Positions 44,869 to 56,589 of a stretch of DNA of 64,000 nt are shown here, one piece after another; the stretch's first letter is position 1; each line of letters opens with the position of its first letter. The stretch comes from an uncultured Pelagibacteraceae bacterium (GTDB lineage Bacteria; Pseudomonadota; Alphaproteobacteria; Pelagibacterales; Pelagibacteraceae). A program made the translations under genes and the position numbers. The stretch spans positions 1 through 64,000 of the forward strand of contig CACADE010000002.1 in the NCBI GenBank assembly GCA_902531175.1, in the 5' to 3' direction. The notes beneath the pieces are model-generated. The model saw only the letters and a list, made by a program, of their open reading frames with translations, was not told where the DNA came from and did not search any database.

Positions 44869-47259
44869 ATGATGGATATAAAAGTAACATTACCATTATT
44901 ACCGTTGAGAGATATCGTAGTCTTCCCTAGCATGGTTATCCCTTTGTTTGTAGGAAGAGATAAATCAATCACTGCATTAAACGAAGTAATGAAGGGTGAT
45001 AAAAAAATTGTTCTTATAACACAAAAAAATTCTGAAGTTGATGATCCTAAAAAAAATGATGTATTCACCTATGGATGTGAGAGTAACATTTTACAGTTGC
45101 TAAAACTTCCTGATGGAACTGTTAAAGTATTAGTTGAGGGAACCAAAAGAGTAAAAATAGTTGATTTTAAAGATGATGAAAAATTCATTAAATGCTCATT
45201 TGAGTATCAAAAAGATATTATTTCGAAAGATGACGACCTGTTGCCATTAAGTTTAACTGCTATTAAAAGATTAGAAAAACTTACAACAGTTAACAAAAAA
45301 ATATCTTCAGAAACAATAAACAATATAAAACAATTAAAAGATCCTTCAAAAATTGCTGATAATATAATTTCACATATAAACGCTAGTATCTCGGAGAAAC
45401 AACAAATTTTTGAAACTTTAGATGTTAAGAAAAGATTAAATAGTGTCATTAAAATAATGGAAAATGAAGCAAGTATAATTGGCGTAGAGAAGAGAATTAG
45501 AGGAAGAGTTAAAACTCAAATGGAGAAAACTCAAAGAGAATATTATTTGAATGAACAGCTAAAAGCTATTCAAAAAGAATTAGGTGAAATTGAAGATGGC
45601 AAGGACGAAACAACAAGTTTAAAAAAATCAATATTAAAAGCAAAGATGCCAAAAGAAGTCGAAAAGAAATGTATGTCTGAACTTAAAAAATTAAAAAACA
45701 TGAGTCCAATGTCTGCTGAAGCAACTGTTGTAAGAAACTACTTAGATTGGATGATAGATTTGCCATGGTTTAAAAAAGATAAAGTGGACATAGATTTGAA
45801 CAAAGCTTTAAAAATTTTAGAGGAAGATCACTTTGGGTTAGAAAAAGTTAAAGAAAGAATTATAGAATTTTTAGCTGTCCAAAAAAGAATGGATAAAATA
45901 AAAGGCCCAATTCTATGTTTAGTAGGTCCACCAGGTGTAGGTAAAACTTCTTTAGGTAAATCAATAGCCAAGGCAACTAACAGGCAATTTGTAAGAATGT
46001 CATTAGGTGGAGTGAGAGATGAAGCAGAAGTAAGAGGGCACAGAAGAACTTACATTGGATCACTTCCTGGAAAAATTATTCAAATGATGAAAAAAGCAGG
46101 AACAAAGAATCCTTTATTTTTGCTTGATGAAATTGATAAAGTTGGAAATGATTATAGAGGTGATCCTTCATCCGCATTGTTAGAGGCTCTTGATCCAGAG
46201 CAGAATACAACATTTAATGATCATTATCTTGAAGTAGATTACGATTTATCAGATGTAATGTTTGTTACAACTGCAAATACATTAAACATTCTCCCTCCAC
46301 TTTTAGATAGAATGGAAGTGATAAGAATTCCTGGGTATACCGAAGATGAAAAGATTAATATCGCAAATAAATATTTACTTCCTAAACAAATTAAAGACAA
46401 CGGCGTGAAAGAAGGAGAAATGAAGTTAGCTGACGACACTATTAAAGAAATTATAAGAAGTTATACAAGAGAAAGTGGTGTTAGAAATTTAGAGAGAGAA
46501 ATATCTAAAGTAACAAGAAAAGTTGTAAAAAAAGTAGTAAATAATGAGGAAAAAAGTGTTGAAGTTAATGAAAAAAATATACCCGACTTTCTTGGTATTA
46601 AGAAATTTAAATTTGGTGAACTAGAAGCTAAAGATAAAGTTGGAATAGTTATAGGTTTAGCTTGGACAGAGTTTGGTGGAGAGATATTAAAAGTTGAAAC
46701 AGTTAATATGCCAGGCAAAGGAAGAATGCAAATAACCGGCAAGTTAGGTGATGTAATGCAAGAGTCTGTAAAAGCTGCAAAATCTTATGTTAGATCAAAA
46801 TGTTTAGAATTTGGCGTAACACCACCACTATTTGAGAAAAAAGATTTTCATATTCATGTTCCTGAAGGTGCAACACCAAAAGATGGACCTTCTGCAGGTA
46901 TAGCTATGGTTACATCAATAGTATCCTCAATTACAAAAGTTCCAGTTAAAAGAGAAATAGCAATGACAGGTGAAGTAACAATCACAGGTCAGGTTTTGCC
47001 AATTGGTGGTTTAAAAGAAAAATTATTAGCTGCTCACAGAGCTGGTGTTAAAAAAGTTTTGATACCCAAAGAGAATGAAAAAGATCTAGTTGATGTACCA
47101 AAAAAAGTAAAAGATGATATTGAAATAGTACCAGTAGAGACTGCGGATGAAGTAATTAAAATAGCTTTAACTAAAGAATTGAAGCCCACTGAATGGACTG
47201 AAGTAGATAAGTTAACTGAAACTAAAAAAGACGATAAATCTCAAGCTAGTATTCAGTAA
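44869..47259 (+). CDS. lon: Endopeptidase La (Lon protease)
   Basis: LPLLPLRDIVVFPSMVIPLFVGR; GPPGVGKTSLGKSIA; catalytic PKDGPSAGIAM. Confidence 0.98.
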   Translation: MMDIKVTLPLLPLRDIVVFPSMVIPLFVGRDKSITALNEVMKGDKKIVLITQKNSEVDDPKKNDVFTYGCESNILQLLKLPDGTVKVLVEGTKRVKIVDFKDDEKFIKCSFEYQKDIISKDDDLLPLSLTAIKRLEKLTTVNKKISSETINNIKQLKDPSKIADNIISHINASISEKQQIFETLDVKKRLNSVIKIMENEASIIGVEKRIRGRVKTQMEKTQREYYLNEQLKAIQKELGEIEDGKDETTSLKKSILKAKMPKEVEKKCMSELKKLKNMSPMSAEATVVRNYLDWMIDLPWFKKDKVDIDLNKALKILEEDHFGLEKVKERIIEFLAVQKRMDKIKGPILCLVGPPGVGKTSLGKSIAKATNRQFVRMSLGGVRDEAEVRGHRRTYIGSLPGKIIQMMKKAGTKNPLFLLDEIDKVGNDYRGDPSSALLEALDPEQNTTFNDHYLEVDYDLSDVMFVTTANTLNILPPLLDRMEVIRIPGYTEDEKINIANKYLLPKQIKDNGVKEGEMKLADDTIKEIIRSYTRESGVRNLEREISKVTRKVVKKVVNNEEKSVEVNEKNIPDFLGIKKFKFGELEAKDKVGIVIGLAWTEFGGEILKVETVNMPGKGRMQITGKLGDVMQESVKAAKSYVRSKCLEFGVTPPLFEKKDFHIHVPEGATPKDGPSAGIAMVTSIVSSITKVPVKREIAMTGEVTITGQVLPIGGLKEKLLAAHRAGVKKVLIPKENEKDLVDVPKKVKDDIEIVPVETADEVIKIALTKELKPTEWTEVDKLTETKKDDKSQASIQ

Positions 47260-47266
47260 TAAACAA

Positions 47267-47295
47267 TTTACATTATAATAACCTTGATGTAATAG
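47267..47295 (+). promoter_or_regulatory. Sigma70-like promoter for tRNA-Val/tRNA-Asp
   Basis: TTTACA - 17 nt - TAATAG, ending 12 nt before the tRNA-Val 5' end. Confidence 0.45.
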
Positions 47296-47306
47296 TACCA
47301 TGTTTT

Positions 47307-47382
47307 GGGCGGTTAGCTCAGCTGGTAGAGCATCTCGTTTACACCGAGGGGGTCAAAGGTTCGAGTCCTTTACTGCCCACCA
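47307..47382 (+). tRNA. tRNA-Val (anticodon TAC), CCA encoded
   Basis: GGGCGGT/ACTGCCC acceptor; anticodon loop TTTACAC; GGTTCGAGTCC; CCA. Confidence 0.95.
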
Positions 47383-47388
47383 AAACAC

Positions 47389-47465
47389 GGGGGTGTAGCT
47401 CAGTTGGTTAGAGCGATCGCCTGTCACGCGATAGGTCGAGGGTTCGAGTCCCTTCACTCCCGCCA
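47389..47465 (+). tRNA. tRNA-Asp (anticodon GTC), CCA encoded
   Basis: GGGGGTG/CACTCCC acceptor; anticodon loop CTGTCAC; GGTTCGAGTCC; GCCA. Confidence 0.95.
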
Positions 47466-47548
47466 TCAAATAAATGAATAAAATAAAGCTTTAAAATGTG
47501 ACCTATCTGCTCTTTTAGTTGATCTAAAAGGTGCTATATAGACTCATC

Positions 47549-47917
47549 ATGCTTGCGGAATTTTTAAAAGATTATTTGCCAATAATTGTATTTTTACTAG
47601 TCGCACTTGTATTAAGTGTAGCATTTGTGGCGGTAAATTATTTAGCATCTCCAAAAAATCCTGATCCAGAAAAATTATCAGCATACGAGTGTGGATTTGA
47701 ACCATTTAATGACTCTAGAATGGAATTTGATGTTAGATTTTATCTTGTTGCAATACTATTTATTATTTTTGATTTAGAAATCGCTTTTCTATTTCCCTGG
47801 GCAATATCTTTAGGCAAAATTGGAATATTTGGATTTACATCAATGATGATTTTCTTATTTATTCTTACAATTGGGTTTATATATGAATGGAAAAAAGGAG
47901 CATTAGATTGGGAATAA
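47549..47917 (+). CDS. nuoA: NADH-quinone oxidoreductase subunit A (start refined from 47531)
   Basis: [20 protein letters not shown]...[17 protein letters not shown]...[20 protein letters not shown]. Confidence 0.96.
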   Translation: MLAEFLKDYLPIIVFLLVALVLSVAFVAVNYLASPKNPDPEKLSAYECGFEPFNDSRMEFDVRFYLVAILFIIFDLEIAFLFPWAISLGKIGIFGFTSMMIFLFILTIGFIYEWKKGALDWE

Positions 47918-47918
47918 A

Positions 47919-48440
47919 ATGAATTTAGAAGAAAGAAAAAAAAATATTCCAGAAGAATTTAAACAATTAGCACAAGATTTTAGTGATAATGGTTTTATAA
48001 CAACATCACTAGATAATCTAGTTAATTGGGCTAGAACTGGATCACTGCATTGGATGACTTTTGGTCTTGCATGTTGTGCAGTTGAAATGATGCAAACTTC
48101 AATGCCAAGATATGATTTAGAAAGATTTGGTGCTGCCCCAAGGGCATCACCTAGACAATCAGATGTTATGATTGTCGCTGGAACTCTTACAAATAAAATG
48201 GCTCCAGCACTAAGAAAAGTTTATGACCAAATGCCAGAACCAAGATATGTAATTTCCATGGGAAGTTGCGCAAATGGTGGAGGATATTATCATTACTCTT
48301 ATTCTGTAGTAAGAGGATGTGATCGTATTGTACCGGTTGATGTATATGTCCCCGGGTGTCCTCCTTCTGCTGAAGCACTTCTATATGGAATAATGCAACT
48401 TCAAAAGAAAATCAGGAATAAAGGTTCTCTGGAAAGATAA
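47919..48440 (+). CDS. nuoB: NADH-quinone oxidoreductase subunit B
   Basis: [42 protein letters not shown]. Confidence 0.98.
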   Translation: MNLEERKKNIPEEFKQLAQDFSDNGFITTSLDNLVNWARTGSLHWMTFGLACCAVEMMQTSMPRYDLERFGAAPRASPRQSDVMIVAGTLTNKMAPALRKVYDQMPEPRYVISMGSCANGGGYYHYSYSVVRGCDRIVPVDVYVPGCPPSAEALLYGIMQLQKKIRNKGSLER

Positions 48441-48443
48441 AAA

Positions 48444-49034
48444 ATGCAAAACATCCAGGATTTAGAAAAAATTTTGAATTCAGAACTAAATGCTAAAATA
48501 AAAAGTTCTTTAATCAAACATAATCAAATTTACTTAAAAATTGATGAAACGGACTTAACAGAAGTTATTCTATTCTTAAAAACAAATTCAAAAACTAAAT
48601 TTAGACAACTGATAGATATTACAGCTGTAGATTTTCCTGAAAATGAAATTAGATTTAAATTAGTTTATTTATTACTAAGTCACGAATTTAATCAAAGAAT
48701 TATCATAGAGATAGATGTAAAAGAAAAAGAAATTGTTGGTTCAATAACATCTATATTTCCTGCTGCAAATTGGATGGAAAGGGAAGTATTTGACATGTAT
48801 GGAATTGATTTTAAAGATCATCCGGACTTGAGAAGAATACTTACAGATTATGGTTTTGAAGGACATCCATTAAGGAAAGATTTTCCTCTAACAGGTCATA
48901 ATGAAGTTAGATACAGTCATGAAACAAAAAAAGTCATTTATGAACCAGTAAAATTAGAGCAAAATTATAGAAACTTTGATTATGAAAGTCCTTGGGAAGG
49001 AACCAAGTATATAAAAGAACAAACTAAAGAATAA
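48444..49034 (+). CDS. nuoC: NADH-quinone oxidoreductase subunit C
   Basis: [42 protein letters not shown]. Confidence 0.97.
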   Translation: MQNIQDLEKILNSELNAKIKSSLIKHNQIYLKIDETDLTEVILFLKTNSKTKFRQLIDITAVDFPENEIRFKLVYLLLSHEFNQRIIIEIDVKEKEIVGSITSIFPAANWMEREVFDMYGIDFKDHPDLRRILTDYGFEGHPLRKDFPLTGHNEVRYSHETKKVIYEPVKLEQNYRNFDYESPWEGTKYIKEQTKE

Positions 49035-50209
49035 TGGCAAAAGAAACTAAAACTTTGAATCTAAATTTTGGACCTCAACACCCAGCTGCTCATGGAGTTT
49101 TACGATTAATATTGCAGTTAGATGGTGAAATTGTTGAAAAAGCAGATCCACACATTGGTTTATTGCATAGGGGTACAGAAAAATTAATTGAAAATAAAAC
49201 TTATACCCAAGCTGTTCCGTATTTTGATCGATTAGATTATGTAGCACCAATGAACCAAGAGCACGCTTTTGCTTTAGCAATTGAAAAAATTCTAAAAATA
49301 GAAGTTCCGATAAGAGCTCAATACATAAGAGTAATGTTTTGTGAGATTGGAAGAATACTTAGTCATATTTTAAATGTTACAACACAAGCAATGGATGTTG
49401 GTGCATTAACTCCTACTTTATGGGGATTTGAAGAAAGAGAAATATTAATGGGTTTTTATGAAAAAGTTTCTGGTTCTAGATTGCATGCTAATTATTTTAG
49501 AGCCGGAGGAGTACATCAAGATCTACCAAAAGGATTAGATAAAGAGATCGGAAAATTTTGTGAAAGATTTCCAAAAATAATAAATGATTTAGAATTACTT
49601 TTAACTGATAACCGAATATTTAAGCAAAGGAACGTTGATATAGGAGTAGTATCAAAACAAGATGCTCTCGATTATTCTTTTTCTGGTGTTATGTTGAGAG
49701 GATCTGGTGTCCCTTGGGATTTAAGAAAATCACAGCCTTATGATTGTTATGAAAAATTCGAATTCAAAATTCCCGTAGGAAAAAACGGAGATTGTTACGA
49801 TAGATACCTATGTAGAATTGAAGAAATGAAAGAAAGTGTAAATATAATAAATCAATGCTTGGCAAATTTACCCGTTGGACCAATTAAAACTGATGATGGA
49901 AAAATCAGTCCACCACCAAAAAAAGAAATAAAACAATCTATGGAAGCATTGATCCATCATTTCAAGTTATATACTGAGGGTTATAGGGTTGATAAAGACG
50001 AAATATATACTGCTGTAGAGGCTCCTAAAGGAGAATTTGGTGTTTACTTAATTTCTGATGGTTCAAGCAAACCTTACAAATGCAAAATTAGAGCTCCAGG
50101 ATTTTCTCATTTACAAGCAATGGATTACTTAATTAAAGGTCATATGTTAGCTGATGTTCCTGCAGTTTTAGGTTCAATGGATATTGTTTTTGGAGAGGTA
50201 GATAGATAA
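49034..50209 (+). CDS. nuoD: NADH-quinone oxidoreductase subunit D
   Basis: [36 protein letters not shown]; ends FGEVDR. Confidence 0.98.
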   Translation: MAKETKTLNLNFGPQHPAAHGVLRLILQLDGEIVEKADPHIGLLHRGTEKLIENKTYTQAVPYFDRLDYVAPMNQEHAFALAIEKILKIEVPIRAQYIRVMFCEIGRILSHILNVTTQAMDVGALTPTLWGFEEREILMGFYEKVSGSRLHANYFRAGGVHQDLPKGLDKEIGKFCERFPKIINDLELLLTDNRIFKQRNVDIGVVSKQDALDYSFSGVMLRGSGVPWDLRKSQPYDCYEKFEFKIPVGKNGDCYDRYLCRIEEMKESVNIINQCLANLPVGPIKTDDGKISPPPKKEIKQSMEALIHHFKLYTEGYRVDKDEIYTAVEAPKGEFGVYLISDGSSKPYKCKIRAPGFSHLQAMDYLIKGHMLADVPAVLGSMDIVFGEVDR

Positions 50210-50817
50210 TGGCTGTTAAAAAAATATCAAAAGTACAACCTGAAAAATTTGAGTTTAGTAAAAAAAACAAAGAAACTGCTGATAGTATTATTAAAAATTA
50301 TCCTTCTGGAAAACAACAAAGTGCGGTTATGGCTTTATTGTACTTAGCACAAAAACAAAATGATAATTGGATACCTTTAAGCGCAATGAAATACATAGCT
50401 AAGTATTTAGATATGCCATACATAAAAGTATATGAGGTAGCTACATTTTATAGCATGTATAATTTAACTCCTGTTGGTAAATATTTCTTTCAAGTATGTA
50501 CTACAACCCCATGTATGTTAAGGGGTGCGTATAATTTAGTAGATGTTTGTAAACGAAAAATTTCTGAGGAAGAAAATTGTTTATCAGAGGATGGAAAAAC
50601 TTCTTGGTTAGAAGTAGAGTGTTTGGGTGCTTGTGTGAATGCTCCTATGCTTCAATTAAATGAGAATTATTATGAGGATTTAGATCCAACAAAACTTGAG
50701 CAAATAATTGATAAAATAAGTAACGATGAAGTTCCTCAACCAGGATCATATAGAGGCAGATTAAGTTCTGAACCAGAAAATACTAGAAAAACATTGATAG
50801 GTAATAAAAATGCTTGA
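50209..50817 (+). CDS. nuoE: NADH-quinone oxidoreductase subunit E
   Basis: [20 protein letters not shown]...[16 protein letters not shown] [2Fe-2S] motifs. Confidence 0.97.
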   Translation: MAVKKISKVQPEKFEFSKKNKETADSIIKNYPSGKQQSAVMALLYLAQKQNDNWIPLSAMKYIAKYLDMPYIKVYEVATFYSMYNLTPVGKYFFQVCTTTPCMLRGAYNLVDVCKRKISEEENCLSEDGKTSWLEVECLGACVNAPMLQLNENYYEDLDPTKLEQIIDKISNDEVPQPGSYRGRLSSEPENTRKTLIGNKNA

Positions 50818-52141
50818 GGATAAGGATAGAATTTTTCAAAATTTATACAATGATTTTGGTGCTGATTTAGCATCTGCAAAACAAAGGGGAGACTGGAAGG
50901 ATACAAAAGAAATTTGCGGCAAAGGAAGAGAATGGATAATTAATGAAATTAAAACATCAGAACTTAGAGGAAGAGGCGGTGCTGGATTTCCTACAGGATT
51001 AAAATGGTCTTTTGCCCCAAAAGAAGTTGGATCAAGACCACATTATTTAGTAATTAATGCCGATGAGTCTGAGCCTGGTACGTGCAAAGATAGAGATATT
51101 CTAAGATTTGAACCTCATAAATTAATAGAAGGCTGCTTAATTGCATCTTACGCTGTTAATGCTCATAAGTGTTATATTTATATAAGAGGAGAATATTTTA
51201 ATGAAGGACAAAAGCTTCAAACAGCTATCGATGAAGCGTACAAGGATGGTCTCTTAGGAAAAAATTCTGCAGGGTCTGATTGGGAATTAGATATATATAT
51301 TCATTATGGTGCTGGTGCATATATCTGTGGTGAGGAAACTGCTTTGCTCGAGAGTATTGAAGGAAAAAAAGGTCAACCAAGATTGAAACCTCCGTTTCCG
51401 GCTTTAATAGGCCTTTATGGTTGCCCGACAATAATAAACAATGTTGAAACAATTTCAGTGGTACCAACTATACTTAGAAGAGGTGGAAAATGGTTTTCAT
51501 CACTCGGTAGACCAAAAAATACTGGTTCTAAAATATATTGTATTTCAGGAAATGTAAATAATCCCTGCAACGTAGAAGAAGAAATGGGAATTCCATTAAA
51601 AGAATTAATTGAAAAACATGCAGGTGGAGTAATAGGTGGATGGGATAATCTAAAAGCAGTTATACCTGGTGGTTCATCAATGCCATTACTACCAAAAGAA
51701 ACATGTGAAACAATTAAAATGGACTTTGATGCATGTGTTGAGAATAAAACTGGTTTAGGAACAGCTGGTATTGTTGTTATAAATAAAGATCAAGACATTA
51801 TTAAGTGTATGGCTAGAATAGCAAGATTTTATAAACACGAGAGTTGTGGTCAATGTACACCATGCAGAGAAGGTTCTGGTTGGATGTGGAGAATGTTAGA
51901 GAGAATGGCAAAAGGTGAAGCCACAAAAGATGAAGTAGATATGTTATTAGATGTGACAAAACAAATTGAAGGTCATACAATTTGTGCTTTTGGAGAAGGA
52001 TCTTCATGGCCTGTTCAAGGATTGATCAGAAATTTTAAAGATGAAATAATTGAAAGAAACAAGTTTGATCCAATTGTAAAAAAGCAAAAAGATATACCTT
52101 ATTTAGTTGATCAACATTTATTAGAAAAAGAAAATGCTTAA
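50810..52141 (+). CDS. nuoF: NADH-quinone oxidoreductase subunit F
   Basis: [32 protein letters not shown]. Confidence 0.98.
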   Translation: MLEDKDRIFQNLYNDFGADLASAKQRGDWKDTKEICGKGREWIINEIKTSELRGRGGAGFPTGLKWSFAPKEVGSRPHYLVINADESEPGTCKDRDILRFEPHKLIEGCLIASYAVNAHKCYIYIRGEYFNEGQKLQTAIDEAYKDGLLGKNSAGSDWELDIYIHYGAGAYICGEETALLESIEGKKGQPRLKPPFPALIGLYGCPTIINNVETISVVPTILRRGGKWFSSLGRPKNTGSKIYCISGNVNNPCNVEEEMGIPLKELIEKHAGGVIGGWDNLKAVIPGGSSMPLLPKETCETIKMDFDACVENKTGLGTAGIVVINKDQDIIKCMARIARFYKHESCGQCTPCREGSGWMWRMLERMAKGEATKDEVDMLLDVTKQIEGHTICAFGEGSSWPVQGLIRNFKDEIIERNKFDPIVKKQKDIPYLVDQHLLEKENA

Positions 52142-54164
52142 GCTTAAAGTAAATGATATTGATGTTGAGGTAGAAGAAGGAACTACAGTATTGCAAGCTT
52201 GCGAACAAGCGGGAGCAGAGATACCAAGGTTCTGTTATCACGAAAAATTGTCTATAGCTGGAAATTGCAGAATGTGTTTAGTTGAAATGGAAAAATCTCC
52301 TAAGCCAATAGCATCTTGTGCTATGCCTGCTGCAGAGGGGATGGTGCTTAAAACTAATACCGAAAAAGTGAAAAAAGCAAGAAAAGGTGTAATGGAATTT
52401 TTACTAGCAAACCATCCACTAGATTGTCCAGTATGTGATCAAGGTGGTGAATGTGATTTACAAGATCAATCTATGTATTATGGAATTGATAAATCAAGAT
52501 TTAAAGAAAATAAAAGATATGTACCTGAAAAATATATGGGTCCTCTTATAAAAACGCAAATGACAAGATGCATTCATTGCACAAGATGTATAAGATTTGC
52601 AACTGAAGTTGCTGGAGTAACAGAACTTGGAGCAATTGGGAGAGGTGAGAACATGCAAATCACCACTTATTTAGAAAAAGCGATGGAGTCTGAACTCTCA
52701 GCTAATGTTATTGATTTATGTCCTGTCGGAGCACTTACATCAAAACCTTATGTCTTCGAAGCTAGACCATGGGAACTAAAAAAAACTGAGACAATTGATG
52801 TGATGGATGCTGTTGGATCAAATATAAGAGTAGATACATACGGATGGGAAGTTAAAAGAGTTCTTCCAAGAATTAACGAGGAAATAAATGAAGAATGGAT
52901 ATCTGATAAGACTAGATATGCATGTGACGGCTTAAAAAATCAAAGATTAGATACTCCCTATGTAAAGATTAATAACAAATTAAAGCCATCAAGTTGGGAC
53001 GAAGCTTTTAAAGCTGTATCTGAAAGAATTGCAAAAACAAAATCTGAAAAAATTGCTGGATTTATAGGTGATATGACAAATATGGAAACTATATATGCAG
53101 CAAAAGATTTTTTTGAAAAAACGATCAAGTCTGAAAATTTGGAATCCAGATATGAAAAATTATATATTAATACAAAGGTAAGAAGTAATTATTTATTTAA
53201 CAGTTCAATTGAAGGAATAGAAAAAAGCGATTTAATAATTCTAATAGGTGCAAATCCAAGATTTGAAGCAACTATACTAAACTCACGAATAAGAAAAAAT
53301 TATTTAAAAAATAAGACCGAAATTATATCTTTTGGTGATGTTGGTGATTTAACTTACCCTTACCAAGTAATATCGAATAATACTGACACTATAAAAGATA
53401 TTATTGATAATAAGCATGAAATTTCAGAAAAAGTTAAAAAATCGAAATATCCAAGTATAATTTTTGGACAATCAGTTCTTAAACTTAAGTCGGCACCTTA
53501 TATTTTTGAAGAATTCAAAAATTATCTATTAGAAAATGATAAAATTTCCGATGATTGGAATGCATTAAATATATTATCAAAAAATTCATCCACAGTAGGC
53601 TCATATGACTTAAATGTATTGTCAAAAAATTCTAGCTACGAAATATTGGATAAATTAGAAAACAACGAATTTGAAATTTTAATTTTATTTGGCCAAGATA
53701 ATTTAAATTTCGAGAAAAAAAATGAATTTATAATATATATAGGTAGTCACGGTGATAAAGGTGCAAGTATTGCTGATATAATTTTGCCTGGCGCTACTTA
53801 CACAGAACAAGATGGTTATTTTACAAACTTAGAAGGAAAATTACAAAAAGCCTACAAGGCGTCATATCCACCAGGTGAAGCGAAAGAGGATTGGCTAATA
53901 ATAAATGAATTGTCTTCATTCATTAAGAGAAAAAATTTATATAAAGATAAAGATCAACTTATCGACTCATTAATAAATTATTTAAATCTTAATAATAAAA
54001 AAGAAGCTGATTTTGAGGTACCTAAATATAGTTTTAAATCAGAAAAAATTATTACCGAAAAGATTGATTATTATCACACCAATGTAATAGCAAGAGCATC
54101 AAAAACAATGTCAGAGTGTAAAAATATTAGAATGAGTTTACCAAAAACTGGAACCGATAATTAA
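52134..54164 (+). CDS. nuoG: NADH-quinone oxidoreductase subunit G
   Basis: [53 protein letters not shown]. Confidence 0.97.
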   Translation: MLKLKVNDIDVEVEEGTTVLQACEQAGAEIPRFCYHEKLSIAGNCRMCLVEMEKSPKPIASCAMPAAEGMVLKTNTEKVKKARKGVMEFLLANHPLDCPVCDQGGECDLQDQSMYYGIDKSRFKENKRYVPEKYMGPLIKTQMTRCIHCTRCIRFATEVAGVTELGAIGRGENMQITTYLEKAMESELSANVIDLCPVGALTSKPYVFEARPWELKKTETIDVMDAVGSNIRVDTYGWEVKRVLPRINEEINEEWISDKTRYACDGLKNQRLDTPYVKINNKLKPSSWDEAFKAVSERIAKTKSEKIAGFIGDMTNMETIYAAKDFFEKTIKSENLESRYEKLYINTKVRSNYLFNSSIEGIEKSDLIILIGANPRFEATILNSRIRKNYLKNKTEIISFGDVGDLTYPYQVISNNTDTIKDIIDNKHEISEKVKKSKYPSIIFGQSVLKLKSAPYIFEEFKNYLLENDKISDDWNALNILSKNSSTVGSYDLNVLSKNSSYEILDKLENNEFEILILFGQDNLNFEKKNEFIIYIGSHGDKGASIADIILPGATYTEQDGYFTNLEGKLQKAYKASYPPGEAKEDWLIINELSSFIKRKNLYKDKDQLIDSLINYLNLNNKKEADFEVPKYSFKSEKIITEKIDYYHTNVIARASKTMSECKNIRMSLPKTGTDN

Positions 54165-55162
54165 TGGCTGAATTATTTATATTTTTTGAACAAATTTATA
54201 GAATTCTGTTTCTATTGATCCCAGTTTTAGTATCTGTTGCAATGATTGTTTGGTTAGATAGAAGAGTGTGGGCATTTGTTCAAAAAAGAAGAGGTCCTAA
54301 CGTTGTTGGTCCATTTGGATTATTTCAAACATTAGCTGACGCATTAAAATACATTTTTAAAGAAATAATAATTCCAGCAAGCTCAAATAAAATTATATTT
54401 ATATTAGCCCCAATAGTTACAATGACTTTGGCTTTAATTGCTTGGGCGGTAATTCCTTTTAGTGAAACATTTGTACTAGCAGATATTAATGTTGGTATTT
54501 TATATCTTTTTGCAGTTTCATCTTTAGGTGTTTATGGAATAATTATGGGTGGATGGGCATCTAATTCAAAGTATCCTTTTCTAGGAGCTATTAGATCAGC
54601 TGCTCAAATGGTTTCTTATGAAGTTTCCATAGGCGTAATAATTATAAATGTATTACTTTGTGTAGGTTCATTAAATCTAAGTGACATCGTTTTAGCTCAA
54701 AAAGATTTATGGTTTGTAATACCTCTATTCCCAATGTTTATAATATTTTTTATTTCGGCCTTAGCAGAAACTAACAGACCACCTTTTGATTTGCCCGAAG
54801 CTGAAGCAGAGTTAGTTGCGGGTTACCAGACAGAATATTCTGGAATGATGTATGCAATGTTTTGGCTAGGGGAGTATGCTAATATTTTACTCATGTGTGC
54901 AATGGGATCTATTTTATTTCTTGGTGGTTGGTTATCTCCTATAGATTTATTTCCATTTAATGTTATTCCTGCTCCAATATGGTTAATCTTAAAAATACTC
55001 TTTTTATTTATCTTATTTGCTCTGATAAAAGCAATAGTACCAAGATACAGGTATGATCAATTAATGAAACTTGGATGGAAAATTTTTCTACCATTTTCAC
55101 TGATTTATGTAGTATTAACTGCAAGCTTTTTAATGTATTTTGATTTATTACCGGGGAATTAG
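54164..55162 (+). CDS. nuoH: NADH-quinone oxidoreductase subunit H
   Basis: [57 protein letters not shown]. Confidence 0.98.
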   Translation: MAELFIFFEQIYRILFLLIPVLVSVAMIVWLDRRVWAFVQKRRGPNVVGPFGLFQTLADALKYIFKEIIIPASSNKIIFILAPIVTMTLALIAWAVIPFSETFVLADINVGILYLFAVSSLGVYGIIMGGWASNSKYPFLGAIRSAAQMVSYEVSIGVIIINVLLCVGSLNLSDIVLAQKDLWFVIPLFPMFIIFFISALAETNRPPFDLPEAEAELVAGYQTEYSGMMYAMFWLGEYANILLMCAMGSILFLGGWLSPIDLFPFNVIPAPIWLILKILFLFILFALIKAIVPRYRYDQLMKLGWKIFLPFSLIYVVLTASFLMYFDLLPGN

Positions 55163-55163
55163 A

Positions 55164-55649
55164 ATGAGCTTAATAAGATTTTTCAAAACAATTTTTATGA
55201 TTGATTTTTTGACAGGATTAATCATGGCAATAAAAGAAATATTTAAACCAAAAAAAACAATTAATTATCCATTTGAAAAAGGCTCAATTAGTCCGAGAGC
55301 AAGGGGAGAACATGCGCTAAGAAGGTATCCAAATGGTGAGGAAAGATGTATTGCTTGTAAACTATGTGAAGCTGTTTGTCCCGCTCAGGCTATAACAATA
55401 GAGTCTAGCGAGAGAGAAGATGGAAGTAGAAAAACTACTCGTTATGATATTGATATGTTAAAATGTATTTATTGTGGTTTGTGCGAACAATCATGTCCAG
55501 TTGACGCGATAGTGCAAGGCCCAAATTTTGAATTTGCTACAGAAACAAGAGAAGAACTTTACTATAACAAAGAAAAGTTGTTAGAAAATGGAGATAGATG
55601 GGAGAATATTTTAGCAGCAAATATTAATGCTGATAGCTCACATAGATAA
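55164..55649 (+). CDS. nuoI: NADH-quinone oxidoreductase subunit I (start refined from 55140)
   Basis: Two 4Fe-4S motifs [16 protein letters not shown] and [24 protein letters not shown] start directly after the nuoH stop. Confidence 0.97.
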   Translation: MSLIRFFKTIFMIDFLTGLIMAIKEIFKPKKTINYPFEKGSISPRARGEHALRRYPNGEERCIACKLCEAVCPAQAITIESSEREDGSRKTTRYDIDMLKCIYCGLCEQSCPVDAIVQGPNFEFATETREELYYNKEKLLENGDRWENILAANINADSSHR

Positions 55650-55652
55650 TCA

Positions 55653-56285
55653 ATGATTGCTCACGCAATAGTCTTTTATATATTTTCACTGATTGCAATT
55701 ATCTCTGCAATTATGGTAACTGTTTCGAAAAACACAGTTAATTCAGTTTTTTTTTTAATATTGGACTTTATTAGTATTTCTTGCCTATTCATCATGATTG
55801 GTGCAGAATTTTTAGGAATGATAATGCTTATTGTGTACGTTGGAGCAGTGGCAGTATTATTTTTATTTGTTGTTATGATGTTAAATGTTGCTCAACAAAA
55901 AAATGAATGGTTTAATTCTAGTGGAAGCAGTTCCCATATTCCGGTTGGTCTTTTAGTAAGTATAATTATATTTTTTGAATTAATTATTGTTATAGGTGGA
56001 TGGAAATATAAACCAGAATTGTTAGACTCAATTGCGATTGAAATAAATACTGACTTAACAAATACTCAATCTTTAGGAAGCGTTATATATACTGATTATA
56101 TTCATTTGTTTCAATTATCTGGAATGGTTTTATTGGTAGCCATGATTGGAGCAATTGTATTGACTTTCAGACAAAGATCTGGAGTAAAAAGACAAAGTTA
56201 TTTCAAACAAATATCAAGAGATAGAAAAGATGGTATCGAATTAGTTGATGTTGAAAATAATAAAGGAGTGAAAATAGATGCTTAG
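55653..56285 (+). CDS. nuoJ: NADH-quinone oxidoreductase subunit J
   Basis: [30 protein letters not shown]. Confidence 0.97.
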   Translation: MIAHAIVFYIFSLIAIISAIMVTVSKNTVNSVFFLILDFISISCLFIMIGAEFLGMIMLIVYVGAVAVLFLFVVMMLNVAQQKNEWFNSSGSSSHIPVGLLVSIIIFFELIIVIGGWKYKPELLDSIAIEINTDLTNTQSLGSVIYTDYIHLFQLSGMVLLVAMIGAIVLTFRQRSGVKRQSYFKQISRDRKDGIELVDVENNKGVKIDA

Positions 56286-56589
56286 CATTGGACTTGGTCA
56301 TTATTTAACTCTTGCTGCTATTATATTCACAATTGGAATTGTGGGTATTTTTCTAAATAGAAAAAATATTATCGTTATATTGATGAGTATTGAATTAATA
56401 CTTTTAGCTGTAAATATAAATTTAGTATCTTTTTCTATTTTTATTAACGATCTTAGTGGCCAGGTTTTCACATTATTCATATTAACAGTGGCTGCAGCTG
56501 AAGCGGCAATAGGACTAGCAATTATTGTGGTTTATTACAGAAACTCTGGAACAATTAGAGTTGAAGAAATCGATAGATTGAAAGGGTAA
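56278..56589 (+). CDS. nuoK: NADH-quinone oxidoreductase subunit K
   Basis: [48 protein letters not shown] (track shows GIFLNRKN). Confidence 0.97.
   Translation: MLSIGLGHYLTLAAIIFTIGIVGIFLNRKNIIVILMSIELILLAVNINLVSFSIFINDLSGQVFTLFILTVAAAEAAIGLAIIVVYYRNSGTIRVEEIDRLKG

Noticed and set aside
47512-47530. Small hairpin CTTTTAG-ttgat-CTAAAAG before nuoA, considered as a terminator or leader element
   Set aside because: Only 7 bp, AT-rich and without a T-tract; too weak to call without expression data.
53560-53640. Repeated phrase [25 protein letters not shown] within nuoG, considered as an internal duplication
   Set aside because: Short and in the variable C-terminal part of NuoG; the similarity could be chance in low-complexity sequence.
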